Below, piece after piece: positions 16,928 to 27,671 of a stretch of 64,000 bases of DNA. The position numbers and the translations under genes are program-made. The DNA comes from Deltaproteobacteria bacterium (GTDB lineage: Bacteria; Myxococcota_A; UBA796; UBA2385). The stretch's first letter is position 1; each line of letters starts with the position of its first letter. A model generated the notes under the pieces. The model saw nothing but the letters and a program-made list of their open reading frames with translations. It was not told where the DNA came from and did not search any database. Location of the stretch: the NCBI GenBank assembly GCA_018401435.1, contig JAGYJW010000012.1, forward strand, positions 1-64,000. Reading direction: 5' to 3'.

Positions 16928-19264
16928 ATGTCCCTTTACGACGACAGCCCTGCCCGCGTCGAGCGCTCCGGCGCCTTGGTGCTGTTGATTGGGGTCCTCT
17001 GCCTCGCCGCCGCCCTTGCCGGCTGGCTGGGCTGGAGCCACATCCACCTGACCCATGGCGCGGGGGCCTTCGACAGCCTCTGCAGCCTCGGGGGCAGCTT
17101 CGACTGCGACAGCGTCAATACCAGCGATTGGGGCGAGCTTCGCGGCGTCCCGATCAGCTTCTACGCCTTCCCCCTCTACGCGATGATGGCCCTGCTGGCC
17201 TGGGTGGGCCGAAGCGACAGCGAGCGGGGACGGCGCGCCCGAGGGGGCCTGGTCCTGCTGTCGGGCGGCGTGGTGGCCTTCAGCGCCTTCCTCCTGGGGG
17301 TGATGCTCTTTGATGTGGGCAGCATCTGCCTGTTCTGTACCGCCCTGGATCTACTCCACGTCGTCATTCTCGGCCTGGCCCTCGCGCCGCCGGGGGGGCG
17401 CCGGCCGGCGCTGCCGGCGGGCCTGGACATGGTGCTGGCCTTCCTGCTCGCGGTGCTGTTCATGGGCACCAGCTTTCAGTTCAGCATCATCTATGGCGAG
17501 AGCTTGGACCGCCAGGCGGCCGCGGCGATCATGGAGGGCCCCGGGCTCGCCCAGGCCGAGGTCGCGACCGAGCGGCGGGCGGGCCGGGTGGTGGCCCTCC
17601 CAGACCGCACGGTCGAGGTGCCCACGGACCGCTACGATCCCGCCGTGGGGCCCAACAACGCAAGGGTGACGGTGGTTGAATTCGCCGACTTCGAGTGCGC
17701 CTACTGCCGCAGGCTCGCTCACAACCTCGCCCCCCTCAAGGAGCGCTACAGCGACCGGGTGCGCTTCGTCTTCAAGCACTTCCCCATGGACCAGGCCTGC
17801 AATTCCACGCTGAAGCGGCAGCACCACCCCCAGGCCTGCCTCGCCGCCCGGGCCTCCATCTGCGCCCATGTGCAGCGCGGCTTCTGGCCCTACCACGACC
17901 TGCTCTTCAACAACCAGGACCACCTGGAGCGTGCGGACCTGGTCCACTACGCCGGCCGCCTGGGCCTGGATGCCACCCTCTTTGAGGCCTGCCTGGACAG
18001 CGACGACGCCGTGGCACAGCTGCGCGAGGACCTGTCCCACGGCGCCAGCCTGGACGTCAGCGGCACCCCCCGAACCTATGTCAACGGACGCCTGTTCAGC
18101 GGCGCCGTGAGCGCCGCCATGTTGGAGGCCGCCATCCTCTACGAGCTGGGCGAGGCCGAGACCACCGAAGACGGCCGGGTGCGCACCACCGAGGAGGTCG
18201 TGACCGCGGCCCCCCTGCCGCCTGGCCCGGTGCCCATGGTCGCAGAGCAGCTCGGCGACCACCGCTTCTTCATCGACGCGGTGGAGGCCAGCATCGACGG
18301 CGAGGGCCGGGCCATCGCCCTGGCAGGGGCCACGCCCGCCACCGCGTCCTGGCTGGAGGCCCAGCAAGCCTGTGGGGCCGCCGGCAAGCGCATGTGCACG
18401 GTGGAGGAGTGGGTGGGCGCCTGTCAGGGGGTCGCCCCCGTGGACGATGACGCCTCGGGCAGCGTGCTCGACGACTATGTCGAGGGCCGCCCCTACCCCT
18501 ACGGCGCCCACTACCGCGAGGGATGGTGCCAGGACTCCGGCGACCGCGAGGCCCAGCGCCACGGACCCGCCGGGGCCTTTGGCGCCTGCCAAAGCCCCGA
18601 GGGGGTCTATGATCTCGCCGGCAACCTGCAGGAGTGGGTGGGCGCCGACGAGGGCAAGGCCGTGCTCCTGGGCGGGGCCTGGTACTATGGTGACAAGGCC
18701 GGCTGCACGACCGCCTACGACAATTTCGGTCCGGGCATGGCCAACCGCAGCACGGGCTTTCGCTGCTGCGCGGACGCCGATGTGGCCGCGCCGGCCTTTG
18801 ATGGGGCCAGCCTGACCGTGGGCGCCGATCTCGCGGACCCCGGCGATCGCATGCCCGCCTTCGAGGGGGCAGGGATCGGCCGCGACACGCGCTTCGGGTC
18901 GGCACAGCTGCAGGGCAAGGTGACCCTCATCAATTTCTGGGCCTCCTGGTGCACCCCCTGCCGCAAGGAGATGCCGGCCCTCGCCCAGCTCTATGAGCGC
19001 AAGAAGGGCCAGGGATTCGAGCTGCTGGCGATCAGCATCGATCGCGACCCCCAGCAGGCCCTGCGCTTCCTGGGCGGCAAGGCACCGCCGTTCCCGGTCA
19101 TTTTGGACGCCCGCAGCGAGATCGCGGGCCTCTTCGACATCACGGCCATGCCCACCAGCGTGCTGGTCGGGCCCGATGGCGAGATCCTGGAGCGCCACGC
19201 CGGCTTCAGCGACGCCTGGATGGCGGAGCTCGAGCAGCGCATCGACGCGGAGCTGGCCCGCTGA
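16928..19264 (+). CDS. Four-domain disulfide enzyme: VKOR - DsbA - FGE-like - TlpA thioredoxin
   Basis: The 778-residue fusion reads in one intact frame. Residues about 12-190 are a multi-helix VKOR domain with loop cysteines C52 and C60 (same spacing as human C43/C51) and the active SICLFC motif (C134/C137) in a membrane helix. Residues about 245-415 are a DsbA-like thioredoxin with FADFECAYC (C257/C260) and extra Cys downstream. Residues about 442-614 are a formylglycine-generating-enzyme/PvdO-like lectin fold (YDLAGNLQEWVG, RSTGFRCC). It keeps only one Cys in the usual active-site region, so FGE catalysis is doubtful. Residues about 637-778 are a TlpA-like thioredoxin (FWASWCTPCRKEMP, C675/C678). 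VKOR normally reoxidises DsbA using quinone; here both are tethered, with a possible second redox arm. GGAGG precedes ATG 16928. Confidence 0.92.
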   Translation: MSLYDDSPARVERSGALVLLIGVLCLAAALAGWLGWSHIHLTHGAGAFDSLCSLGGSFDCDSVNTSDWGELRGVPISFYAFPLYAMMALLAWVGRSDSERGRRARGGLVLLSGGVVAFSAFLLGVMLFDVGSICLFCTALDLLHVVILGLALAPPGGRRPALPAGLDMVLAFLLAVLFMGTSFQFSIIYGESLDRQAAAAIMEGPGLAQAEVATERRAGRVVALPDRTVEVPTDRYDPAVGPNNARVTVVEFADFECAYCRRLAHNLAPLKERYSDRVRFVFKHFPMDQACNSTLKRQHHPQACLAARASICAHVQRGFWPYHDLLFNNQDHLERADLVHYAGRLGLDATLFEACLDSDDAVAQLREDLSHGASLDVSGTPRTYVNGRLFSGAVSAAMLEAAILYELGEAETTEDGRVRTTEEVVTAAPLPPGPVPMVAEQLGDHRFFIDAVEASIDGEGRAIALAGATPATASWLEAQQACGAAGKRMCTVEEWVGACQGVAPVDDDASGSVLDDYVEGRPYPYGAHYREGWCQDSGDREAQRHGPAGAFGACQSPEGVYDLAGNLQEWVGADEGKAVLLGGAWYYGDKAGCTTAYDNFGPGMANRSTGFRCCADADVAAPAFDGASLTVGADLADPGDRMPAFEGAGIGRDTRFGSAQLQGKVTLINFWASWCTPCRKEMPALAQLYERKKGQGFELLAISIDRDPQQALRFLGGKAPPFPVILDARSEIAGLFDITAMPTSVLVGPDGEILERHAGFSDAWMAELEQRIDAELAR

Positions 19265-19319
19265 CGCCGGCCCTTGCCGCCGCCCCGTCGGCCCCATAGT
19301 CGGGCCGGCGGGACTCCAT

Positions 19320-19390
19320 TGGGGCGTCGATCAATGGTAGGTCACCAGGTTTTGGCCCTGGCTATGTAGGTTCGAGTCCTACCGCCCCAA
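19320..19390 (+). tRNA. tRNA-Gln (anticodon UUG)
   Basis: The 71-nt cloverleaf folds cleanly. The acceptor stem is TGGGGCG/CGCCCCA, including the U1-A72 pair typical of tRNA-Gln. The D arm is GAT/GTC with AATGGTAG in its loop, and the anticodon stem CCAGG/CCTGG has loop TTTTGGC (anticodon TTG). The T arm is GTAGG-TTCGAGT-CCTAC. The discriminator is A and CCA is not encoded. It lies between the disulfide fusion gene and prs. A weak promoter-like pair (TTGCCG and a CATAGT-like box) precedes it. Confidence 0.95.
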
Positions 19391-19509
19391 CCCCCACCAC
19401 ATCTCTGCGATCGGCCGTGACTGTACCTTCTGACCGACCGACCGACCTCATCGAAGCCGAGGTCCCGACGCCGCCGGCGCTCGGGGGCATCCCATCCCCA
19501 AGGTGGCCC

Positions 19510-20454
<945 letters not shown>

Positions 20455-20507
20455 AGGAGAGGCCGCAGGACGACCGCAATGGGCCGCCCGCCAATGGGGA
20501 CCGCGTG

Positions 20508-20536
20508 TTGACAGACACGGGGGGCGGGAGTAGATG
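20508..20536 (+). promoter_or_regulatory. Sigma70-type promoter ahead of rplY
   Basis: A perfect -35 box TTGACA (20508-20513) is followed by exactly 17 bases and TAGATG (20531-20536) as -10. Such a good match is unlikely by chance at this GC content. It predicts a start near 20543 and a leader of about 240 nt before rplY. It would let rplY and downstream genes be expressed independently of prs. Confidence 0.65.
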
Positions 20537-20785
20537 CCGACGCCGCCAGGAGCCCTTTCCTGGCGTTTCCCCCTTCCGGGACCTCATCAGACTGGTTGCG
20601 GACGCCACCGTGTCGGCCCTTTACCGGGCCCGCAGTCCAGGGCACGGCGGTACCGAGTCTCCCCTCGCTCAGGCGACGGTGAGGCCAGGAACGCAGCACC
20701 GCTCTGCTCATGGACTGCTCAGCGCCGGGCTCGGCCTCCATCGGGCCTGCCTCGCCTCGAGCCCTACGCCTTTGGAGCAATGAAG
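20537..20785 (+). other. Long untranslated leader of rplY
   Basis: This stretch between the promoter and rplY holds no convincing open frame. It contains short complementary segments, for example CCAGGAGCC with a nearby CCTGG, and CGGTG/CACCG around a GGAA loop at 20677-20701. I recognise no known riboswitch or ribosomal-protein leader. GGAG at 20774-20777 is the rplY ribosome site. Confidence 0.35.
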
Positions 20786-21367
20786 ATGCACACCGAGAGC
20801 CTCAAAGTCTCTACCCGCACCGACACCGGCAAGGGTGCCGCCCGCAAGCTTCGCGCCCGCGGACTGGCTCCGGCTGTGGTCTACGGCCACGGCGCCAGCG
20901 GCGACCCCATCGCCGTGGACATCGCCACGCTGGAAGCCATCTTCCGCCGGACCAACGACCGCAACACCCTCCTGGGTCTGGAAGAGGGCGGCAAGATCCG
21001 CACCTGCCTGGTCAAGGAGACCCACCGGCACCCGGTGAGCCGCGAGCTGCTGCACGCGGACTTCTACCAGGTGGACCCCGACGCCGAGGTCAAGGTCCGG
21101 GTGGACATCCGCTGCGTGGGCACCCCCGAGGGTGTGCGCATGGGCGGTCGCCTGCAGATCATGCGCCGCGACATGATGGTCTCCTGCAAGCCGGCGGACA
21201 TCCCCGACTTCATCGAGGTCGACGTCGCCAAGCTGGGCGTGGGCAAGTACAAGCGGGCCTCCGAGATCGTGCCGCCGGCCGGCGTGAATCTCCTCTTCAC
21301 CGGCGACTTCAACATCGTCTCGGTGATCGGCAAGAAGGCCCCGACGGCAGCCAAGGCCGAGGCCTGA
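20786..21367 (+). CDS. rplY: 50S ribosomal protein L25/TL5 (CTC type)
   Basis: Ribosomal protein that binds 5S rRNA. The product of about 193 residues is the long CTC/TL5 form. The N-terminal 5S-binding domain has RTDTGKGAARKLRARG and AVVYGH; a C-terminal TL5-type beta domain follows (KPADIPDFIEVDVAKL). Two in-frame ATGs occur six bases apart (20780 and 20786). The second is preferred because GGAG lies eight bases before it but only two before the first. It is followed within 3 nt by pth, the common rplY-pth pairing. Confidence 0.95.
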   Translation: MHTESLKVSTRTDTGKGAARKLRARGLAPAVVYGHGASGDPIAVDIATLEAIFRRTNDRNTLLGLEEGGKIRTCLVKETHRHPVSRELLHADFYQVDPDAEVKVRVDIRCVGTPEGVRMGGRLQIMRRDMMVSCKPADIPDFIEVDVAKLGVGKYKRASEIVPPAGVNLLFTGDFNIVSVIGKKAPTAAKAEA

Positions 21368-21369
21368 TC

Positions 21370-21981
21370 GTGTTTCTTGTGGTCGGGTTGGGCAATCCGG
21401 GTCGGCGCTATGCCGACACGCGGCACAGCGTCGGGTATCTCGTCGCTGAACGCCTCGCGGAGCGTTGGGCTTTCAGCCCCGACGCACGGACCCAGCTCGG
21501 CTGCACCGTCGGGGATGGCCTGGTGGCCGGCGAACGCTGCGTCGTCGCTCGCCCCCAGTCCTTCATGAACCGCTCCGGTCACCCGACGGTCTCCCTGGCC
21601 GGCTACTACAAGCTCGGTCCGGAGCGGGTCATCGTGGTTCACGATGATTTGGAGCTGCCCTTTGGGGTGGTTCGCTGCAAAGTGGGCGGCGGCCATGGCG
21701 GCCACAACGGCCTGCGCGACATCCACCGGCACTTTGGCCGGGACCACCTTCGGGTCCGGGTCGGCATCGGGCGCCCGCCAGAAGGCTGGGATCCCGCCGA
21801 CTATGTGCTCGCCCGGTGGACAGCTGAAGAAGCTCAGTCGATGAGCAGCGTGATCGATCAGGCCTGTGACGCGGTGGAGGTCTTCCTCCGCGGTGCCGGC
21901 GCTGAGGTGGTCGAGCGCTTCAACGCACGCGCCGTTCGCGGCGGGTCTCTCTCCGAACCGATTCGAAGCGAGGCGCGATGA
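21370..21981 (+). CDS. pth: Peptidyl-tRNA hydrolase
   Basis: Releases tRNA from prematurely dropped peptidyl-tRNA. The 203-residue product has the family motifs [21 protein letters not shown] with the catalytic His at 19, [20 protein letters not shown] (catalytic Asp) and [13 protein letters not shown]. Length matches the family. The start is GTG 21370, 2 nt after the rplY stop; no ATG is available near the conserved N-terminus. The C-terminal 20 residues beyond the family core are poorly conserved. Confidence 0.95.
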   Translation: MFLVVGLGNPGRRYADTRHSVGYLVAERLAERWAFSPDARTQLGCTVGDGLVAGERCVVARPQSFMNRSGHPTVSLAGYYKLGPERVIVVHDDLELPFGVVRCKVGGGHGGHNGLRDIHRHFGRDHLRVRVGIGRPPEGWDPADYVLARWTAEEAQSMSSVIDQACDAVEVFLRGAGAEVVERFNARAVRGGSLSEPIRSEAR

Positions 21982-22000
21982 GCGCCTCGAGGAGCCAACG

Positions 22001-24142
<2,142 letters not shown>

Positions 24143-24154
24143 ATCACCCCTCTC

Positions 24155-24177
24155 TGGCCACCCATCCTGGGTGGCCA
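24155..24177 (+). terminator. Perfect hairpin after hppA
   Basis: TGGCCACCCA and TGGGTGGCCA form a perfect 10-bp stem with loop TCC, 12 nt after the hppA stop. A second GC-rich inverted repeat (GGGGGCGG/CCGCCCCC) follows before rpsF. No T tract is present. It probably terminates or attenuates hppA transcripts or stabilises the 3' end. Confidence 0.55.
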
Positions 24178-24239
24178 TCCCCTCCGCGGGGGCGGCGAAG
24201 CCCCGCCCCCCAACAGTCCGAGTGGAGGCCAAAAGCCCT

Positions 24240-24782
24240 ATGCACATTCACGAATACGAAACCACCTTCATCATCCGTCCCGACCTCGACGAGGCCGAAC
24301 ACGAGCGCATCAAGCAGCGCCTCTTGGACACCGTCTCCAACAACGGCGGCGAGATCCTCGTCCTCGAAGACTGGGGCCGGCGCAAGCTCGCCTACAAGAT
24401 CAAGAAGCAGCACAGCGGCCACTACCTCTTCGTGAACTACGCCTCGCCGGCCGGCGTGCCCGCCCAGCTCGAGCGCATCGTCAAGATCGAGGACAACGTC
24501 GTCCGCTTCCTGACCGTCAAGATCAACGACTTCATCGAGATCGAGAACACCCGGGTGCTCGCCCGCCAGCGGCAGCGCCGGCGGATCGCCCGTGCCCAGG
24601 CCGCATCCAACGCCGCCGCTGCGATGGATGACAGCCGGGGTCGCGTGCGCAGCGTCCGCGAGTCCATGATGTCGCCGGCTCCCATCGCCCCCCCCACGGG
24701 CACCGCGATGGACGCCAGTGTCGCCGATCTCCCCGATGAGGAGATCGAGGACTACAACGACGACGACAACGATCAGGACTGA
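24240..24782 (+). CDS. rpsF: 30S ribosomal protein S6 with long acidic tail
   Basis: Small-subunit protein that normally pairs with S18. Residues 1-100 are standard S6: MHIHEYETTFIIRPDL, WGRRKLAYKIKKQHSGHYLF, and the C-terminal strand VVRFLTVKIND. The other 80 residues are an extension, first basic (RQRQRRRIARAQ), then ending in an acidic EEIEDYNDDDNDQD tail. This resembles the polyglutamate-tailed S6 of some proteobacteria but is longer. GGAG lies upstream of ATG 24240. The usual partner gene rpsR does not follow. Confidence 0.95.
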   Translation: MHIHEYETTFIIRPDLDEAEHERIKQRLLDTVSNNGGEILVLEDWGRRKLAYKIKKQHSGHYLFVNYASPAGVPAQLERIVKIEDNVVRFLTVKINDFIEIENTRVLARQRQRRRIARAQAASNAAAAMDDSRGRVRSVRESMMSPAPIAPPTGTAMDASVADLPDEEIEDYNDDDNDQD

Positions 24783-24798
24783 ACCCCTCCCCGTCGCC

Positions 24799-24814
24799 CC
24801 CCGCCTTCGCGGGG
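24799..24814 (+). terminator. Short hairpin in the rpsF-rplI gap
   Basis: CCCCGC-CTTC-GCGGGG forms a 6-bp stem and tetraloop 17 nt after rpsF. The remaining gap to rplI (24815-25014) holds no open frame with S18-like features and ends with an AGGAG ribosome site. The hairpin may attenuate read-through. Confidence 0.35.
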
Positions 24815-25014
24815 TGCCCCCGGCCTCGGCCGCGGGCCGCTGGCGACTCCCAACGAACCCGACCAGCCGCAGCGAATGAAGGAGCCGGAGAGGAGGGATC
24901 TTGAGTCCCCGCTCCCGGCCGCCGGTCCTCCCCAGCCCCTCCCGGTCGTGAACCGACCGCCAGGCTGAGGCCACCCGGCCGACCCCTCCCTACCGCCACG
25001 GCGCAGGAGCCCCG

Positions 25015-25458
25015 ATGAAGGTCATTCTTCAGGAAGATGTGTCCAACCTCGGACGAACCGGCCAGATCGTCAAGGTCAAGGACGGCTACGCCCGCAACTA
25101 CCTCGTGCCCAACGGCCTCGCGGTCGCCGCCGACGAGCAGAATGTCAAGCGCCTGGACCACCAGAAGCGCGTCGCCCAGGCCCGCGCCGCCAAGGTGCTG
25201 CTCGCCGCCAAGGGGCTTGCCACGCGCATCTCCAGCGTGTCGATCAGCATCAAGCGCGAGAGCGGTGATGAGGGGCGCCTCTTCGGCTCGGTGAACAACC
25301 GGGACATCGCCGAGGCCCTTCAGGCCGAGGGCTTCGAGGTGGTTCGCCGCATGGTGATCCTCGACGAGCCCATCCGGTCCATCGGCGTCTACAATGTGCC
25401 GGTGAAGCTGCACCCCGAAGTCGAGACCACCACCAAGGTCTACGTCATCCAGGGTTGA
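25015..25458 (+). CDS. rplI: 50S ribosomal protein L9
   Basis: Large-subunit protein that binds domain V of 23S rRNA at the L1 stalk. The 147-residue product has the N-terminal signature MKVILQEDVSNLGRTGQIV and KDGYARNYLVPNGLA, a long connecting helix, and the C-terminal domain with LFGSVNNRDIAEAL and PIRSIGVYNVPVKLH. Length is standard. AGGAG precedes the ATG by six bases. It lies between rpsF and dnaB as in most bacteria. Confidence 0.96.
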   Translation: MKVILQEDVSNLGRTGQIVKVKDGYARNYLVPNGLAVAADEQNVKRLDHQKRVAQARAAKVLLAAKGLATRISSVSISIKRESGDEGRLFGSVNNRDIAEALQAEGFEVVRRMVILDEPIRSIGVYNVPVKLHPEVETTTKVYVIQG

Positions 25459-25508
25459 TTCCGCTGGGCTGGCGGGGGCCTTGTGGCCTTCGCTCGCCGG
25501 CGCACCGA

Positions 25509-25528
25509 CCGAAGCCTGCGGGCTTCGG
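25509..25528 (+). terminator. Hairpin between rplI and dnaB
   Basis: CCGAAGCC-TGCG-GGCTTCGG forms a perfect 8-bp stem with a tetraloop 50 nt after the rplI stop and 57 nt before dnaB. Without a T tract it is more likely partial termination or transcript processing that sets different levels for ribosomal protein and helicase. Confidence 0.4.
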
Positions 25529-25585
25529 GTGCCCACGCCCGCCACCGGATAGGTGTGCGGGCGTCGCCGTTGGGAGGCAGGGACC

Positions 25586-26932
25586 ATGGACAACAGCCGT
25601 CAGGTTCCCCACAGCGCCGAAGCCGAACGAGCCGTGCTCGGCGGCCTGATGCTGGATCCCGAGCGCATCCACGGGGTGGCCGAGCGCATCGGGGCAGACG
25701 AGTTCTACCGCGAGGCCCACCAGCGACTGTTCCAGCTCATGTTCGACATGAGCGAGAGGGGGGAGCCCGTCGAGATGGTGGCGGTGGTGGAGGCCGTCAC
25801 CAAGGCGGGGCTGGACGATGCGGTGGGCGGCATCGCCTATGTCAGCTCCCTGCCCGACAATGTGCCCAGCACCGAGAACCTCGAGTACTACGCCAATATT
25901 GTTCATGAGCGGGCGGTCGAGCGCCGGCTGATCGATGGCGCCCGGCAGATCTCGGAAGAGACCACCAGCGGCCAGCGCGAGCTCGCCGATCTGCTGGACT
26001 ACGCCGAGTCCACCATCTTCAGCATCACCCAGTCCCGCCAGACCCGGGATTGGAGCGTGATCTCGGAGGTTGTGGACAAGGAGTTCGTGCGCATCCAGAG
26101 CCTCTCGGAGAACCGGGGGGAGGTCAGCGGGATCCCGAGCGGCCTCATCGATCTCGACCGCATGATCGCCGGACTGCACCGCACCGACCTGATGATCCTC
26201 GCGGCCCGGCCCGCCATGGGCAAGACCGCACTGGCCCTCAACATCGCCCGCAATGTCGCGCTGAGCGGCGTGGGCGTGGGCGTCTTCTCGCTGGAGATGA
26301 GCGCGGGGCAGCTGGTCACGCGCATGCTGGTGAGCCAGGCCCGCGTAGAAGCCAGCAAGGTGCGCACGGGCTTCTTGTCCAAGGACAAGGACTGGCCGCG
26401 GCTGACCGAGGCGGCCGAGGCGCTCTACCGGCTGCCCCTCTATGTGGACGACACGCCGGGTATCAACATCACCCAGCTGCGCAGCCGGGCGCGGCGACTC
26501 AAGAGCATGAACCCCGACCTGGGGCTCATCGTGGTGGATTATATCGGCCTGATGCAGGGCGACGCCCGGGTGAACCGCCAGGAGCAGGTCAGCGCCTCCA
26601 GCCGGGGGCTGAAGATTCTCGCCAAGGAGCTGGACGTCTGCGTGCTGGCCCTCTCTCAGCTCAACCGGGCGGTCGAGACCCGCAACCCGAAGATCCCGCA
26701 GCTGGCCGATCTCCGCGAGTCAGGCGCCATCGAGCAGGACGCCGACATCATCATGTTCATCTACCGGGACGAGTACTACAACCCCGACACCACGACCCGT
26801 CCCGGGGTGGCCGAGGTCATCATCGCCAAGCAGCGCAACGGACCCACCGGGTCGGTGGAGTTGAGCTTCCAGGGTGAATTCACCCTCTTTGACAACCTCG
26901 CGCGCCCCGCCCACGGAGACGGCTACCTTTGA
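25586..26932 (+). CDS. dnaB: Replicative DNA helicase DnaB
   Basis: Hexameric helicase that unwinds DNA at the fork. The 448-residue product has the N-terminal helical domain (PHSAEAERAVLGGLMLDPE), then the RecA-like domain with SGIPSGLIDLDRMIAGLH and Walker A AARPAMGKTALALN. Walker B LGLIVVDYIGLM, the LSQLNRAVE motif and DLRESGAIEQDADII follow. No intein or insertion is seen. The ATG at 25586 follows a GGGAGG site. Its stop overlaps the start of the next gene (TTGA), so the two are probably coupled. Confidence 0.97.
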   Translation: MDNSRQVPHSAEAERAVLGGLMLDPERIHGVAERIGADEFYREAHQRLFQLMFDMSERGEPVEMVAVVEAVTKAGLDDAVGGIAYVSSLPDNVPSTENLEYYANIVHERAVERRLIDGARQISEETTSGQRELADLLDYAESTIFSITQSRQTRDWSVISEVVDKEFVRIQSLSENRGEVSGIPSGLIDLDRMIAGLHRTDLMILAARPAMGKTALALNIARNVALSGVGVGVFSLEMSAGQLVTRMLVSQARVEASKVRTGFLSKDKDWPRLTEAAEALYRLPLYVDDTPGINITQLRSRARRLKSMNPDLGLIVVDYIGLMQGDARVNRQEQVSASSRGLKILAKELDVCVLALSQLNRAVETRNPKIPQLADLRESGAIEQDADIIMFIYRDEYYNPDTTTRPGVAEVIIAKQRNGPTGSVELSFQGEFTLFDNLARPAHGDGYL

Positions 26933-27597
26933 GCCGCCGGCAGCCCCTGCTGGCCACCCGTCTGCCGGGCCTGCTGGTCGCCTTGTTGCTGGTGGGGTGG
27001 AGCACCGGCGCCCTGGCGCTCGAGAGTGGGGATGCGCTGGTGCTCGCGCTCTCCGATGGGCGCACGGTGGAGGGCTGGTATCTGCGCTCCGAGCCGGGCC
27101 TGGTGGTGCTCAGCGGCCCGCAGGGCGAGATCCGGGTGCCGCGGGCCCTGGTGGTATCGGCAGAGGCCCAGGGCCTGCCCCTCCAGCTAGGGGCCTTGGA
27201 CGCGCGCCTGGGCGGCGGCCCCACAGGAGCGGCCCCTGCGGCACCCCTGCCGCGCCCTTCGCCCGGCGGGGCAGTGGCCCTCTCCTTGTTGGTCCCCGGC
27301 GCCGGACACGCCGCTGTGGGGGATTGGCGGGCAGCCGGGGGCTATGTCCTGGTGGATGGGGTGCTGTGGGCCACCGGCGTCTATGCGGTGCGCAAGCAAC
27401 AAGTGGGGGTGCTGCTGCCGCTGGTCGCCGTCGATCTTCTGCTCCGCGGCTGGTCAGCCGGCGAGTCGTCTCGGCTCGCGCGGCGTCGCCGAGGGAGGGC
27501 GAGCCGTCGCGATCCCCGGCGAGTCCGGCCCTGTGTCGGGCGACGGGGGTTGACAGGGCGCCCCCTCGACGAATATCAACGCGTCGTCGTGGGCTGA
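26929..27597 (+). CDS. Exported membrane protein of unknown function
   Basis: The 222-residue frame starts with TTG overlapping the dnaB stop (TTGA). An N-terminal signal peptide (LPGLLVALLLVGWSTGALA) is followed by a small beta-rich domain (residues about 35-85, with DGRTVEGWYLRSEPGLVVL). A Pro/Ala linker comes next, then two hydrophobic helices around ALSLLVPGAGHAAVGDWRAA. The PGAGH...GD pattern resembles short membrane proteins of the DUF5683 kind. The last 40 residues are Arg-rich and may be out-of-frame sequence if a base is missing. I do not recognise a function. It shares a transcript with dnaB and the FHA gene. Confidence 0.6.
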   Translation: MSRRQPLLATRLPGLLVALLLVGWSTGALALESGDALVLALSDGRTVEGWYLRSEPGLVVLSGPQGEIRVPRALVVSAEAQGLPLQLGALDARLGGGPTGAAPAAPLPRPSPGGAVALSLLVPGAGHAAVGDWRAAGGYVLVDGVLWATGVYAVRKQQVGVLLPLVAVDLLLRGWSAGESSRLARRRRGRASRRDPRRVRPCVGRRGLTGRPLDEYQRVVVG

Positions 27598-27671
27598 CCC
27601 GCGCCCTTGCAGCCTGCCTGCTGTTTGGCCGCCCGCCCCACTTCCCGCAAGCTGACCCGGAGCTGGGCGAG

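Noticed and set aside
16928-19264. FGE-like domain as activator of the sulfatase-like protein at 62374-63640
   Set aside because: The sulfatase-like protein has Thr at the nucleophile position, and the FGE-like domain keeps only one Cys in the catalytic region.
20676-20701. Segment resembling the SRP RNA tip (GGTGAGG...GGAA...AGCACC)
   Set aside because: The outer CGGTG/CACCG pairs, but the stem next to the GGAA loop does not (CCA against CGC), and flanks lack the rest of the SRP RNA.
24783-25014. Search for rpsR in the rpsF-rplI gap
   Set aside because: No frame shows S18 features on either strand; the gap has only a hairpin and a ribosome site.
26929-27597. Possibility that the gene after dnaB is a shadow frame
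   Set aside because: The TTG overlap with dnaB, a clear signal peptide and two hydrophobic helices support a real gene, though its last 40 codons are doubtful.
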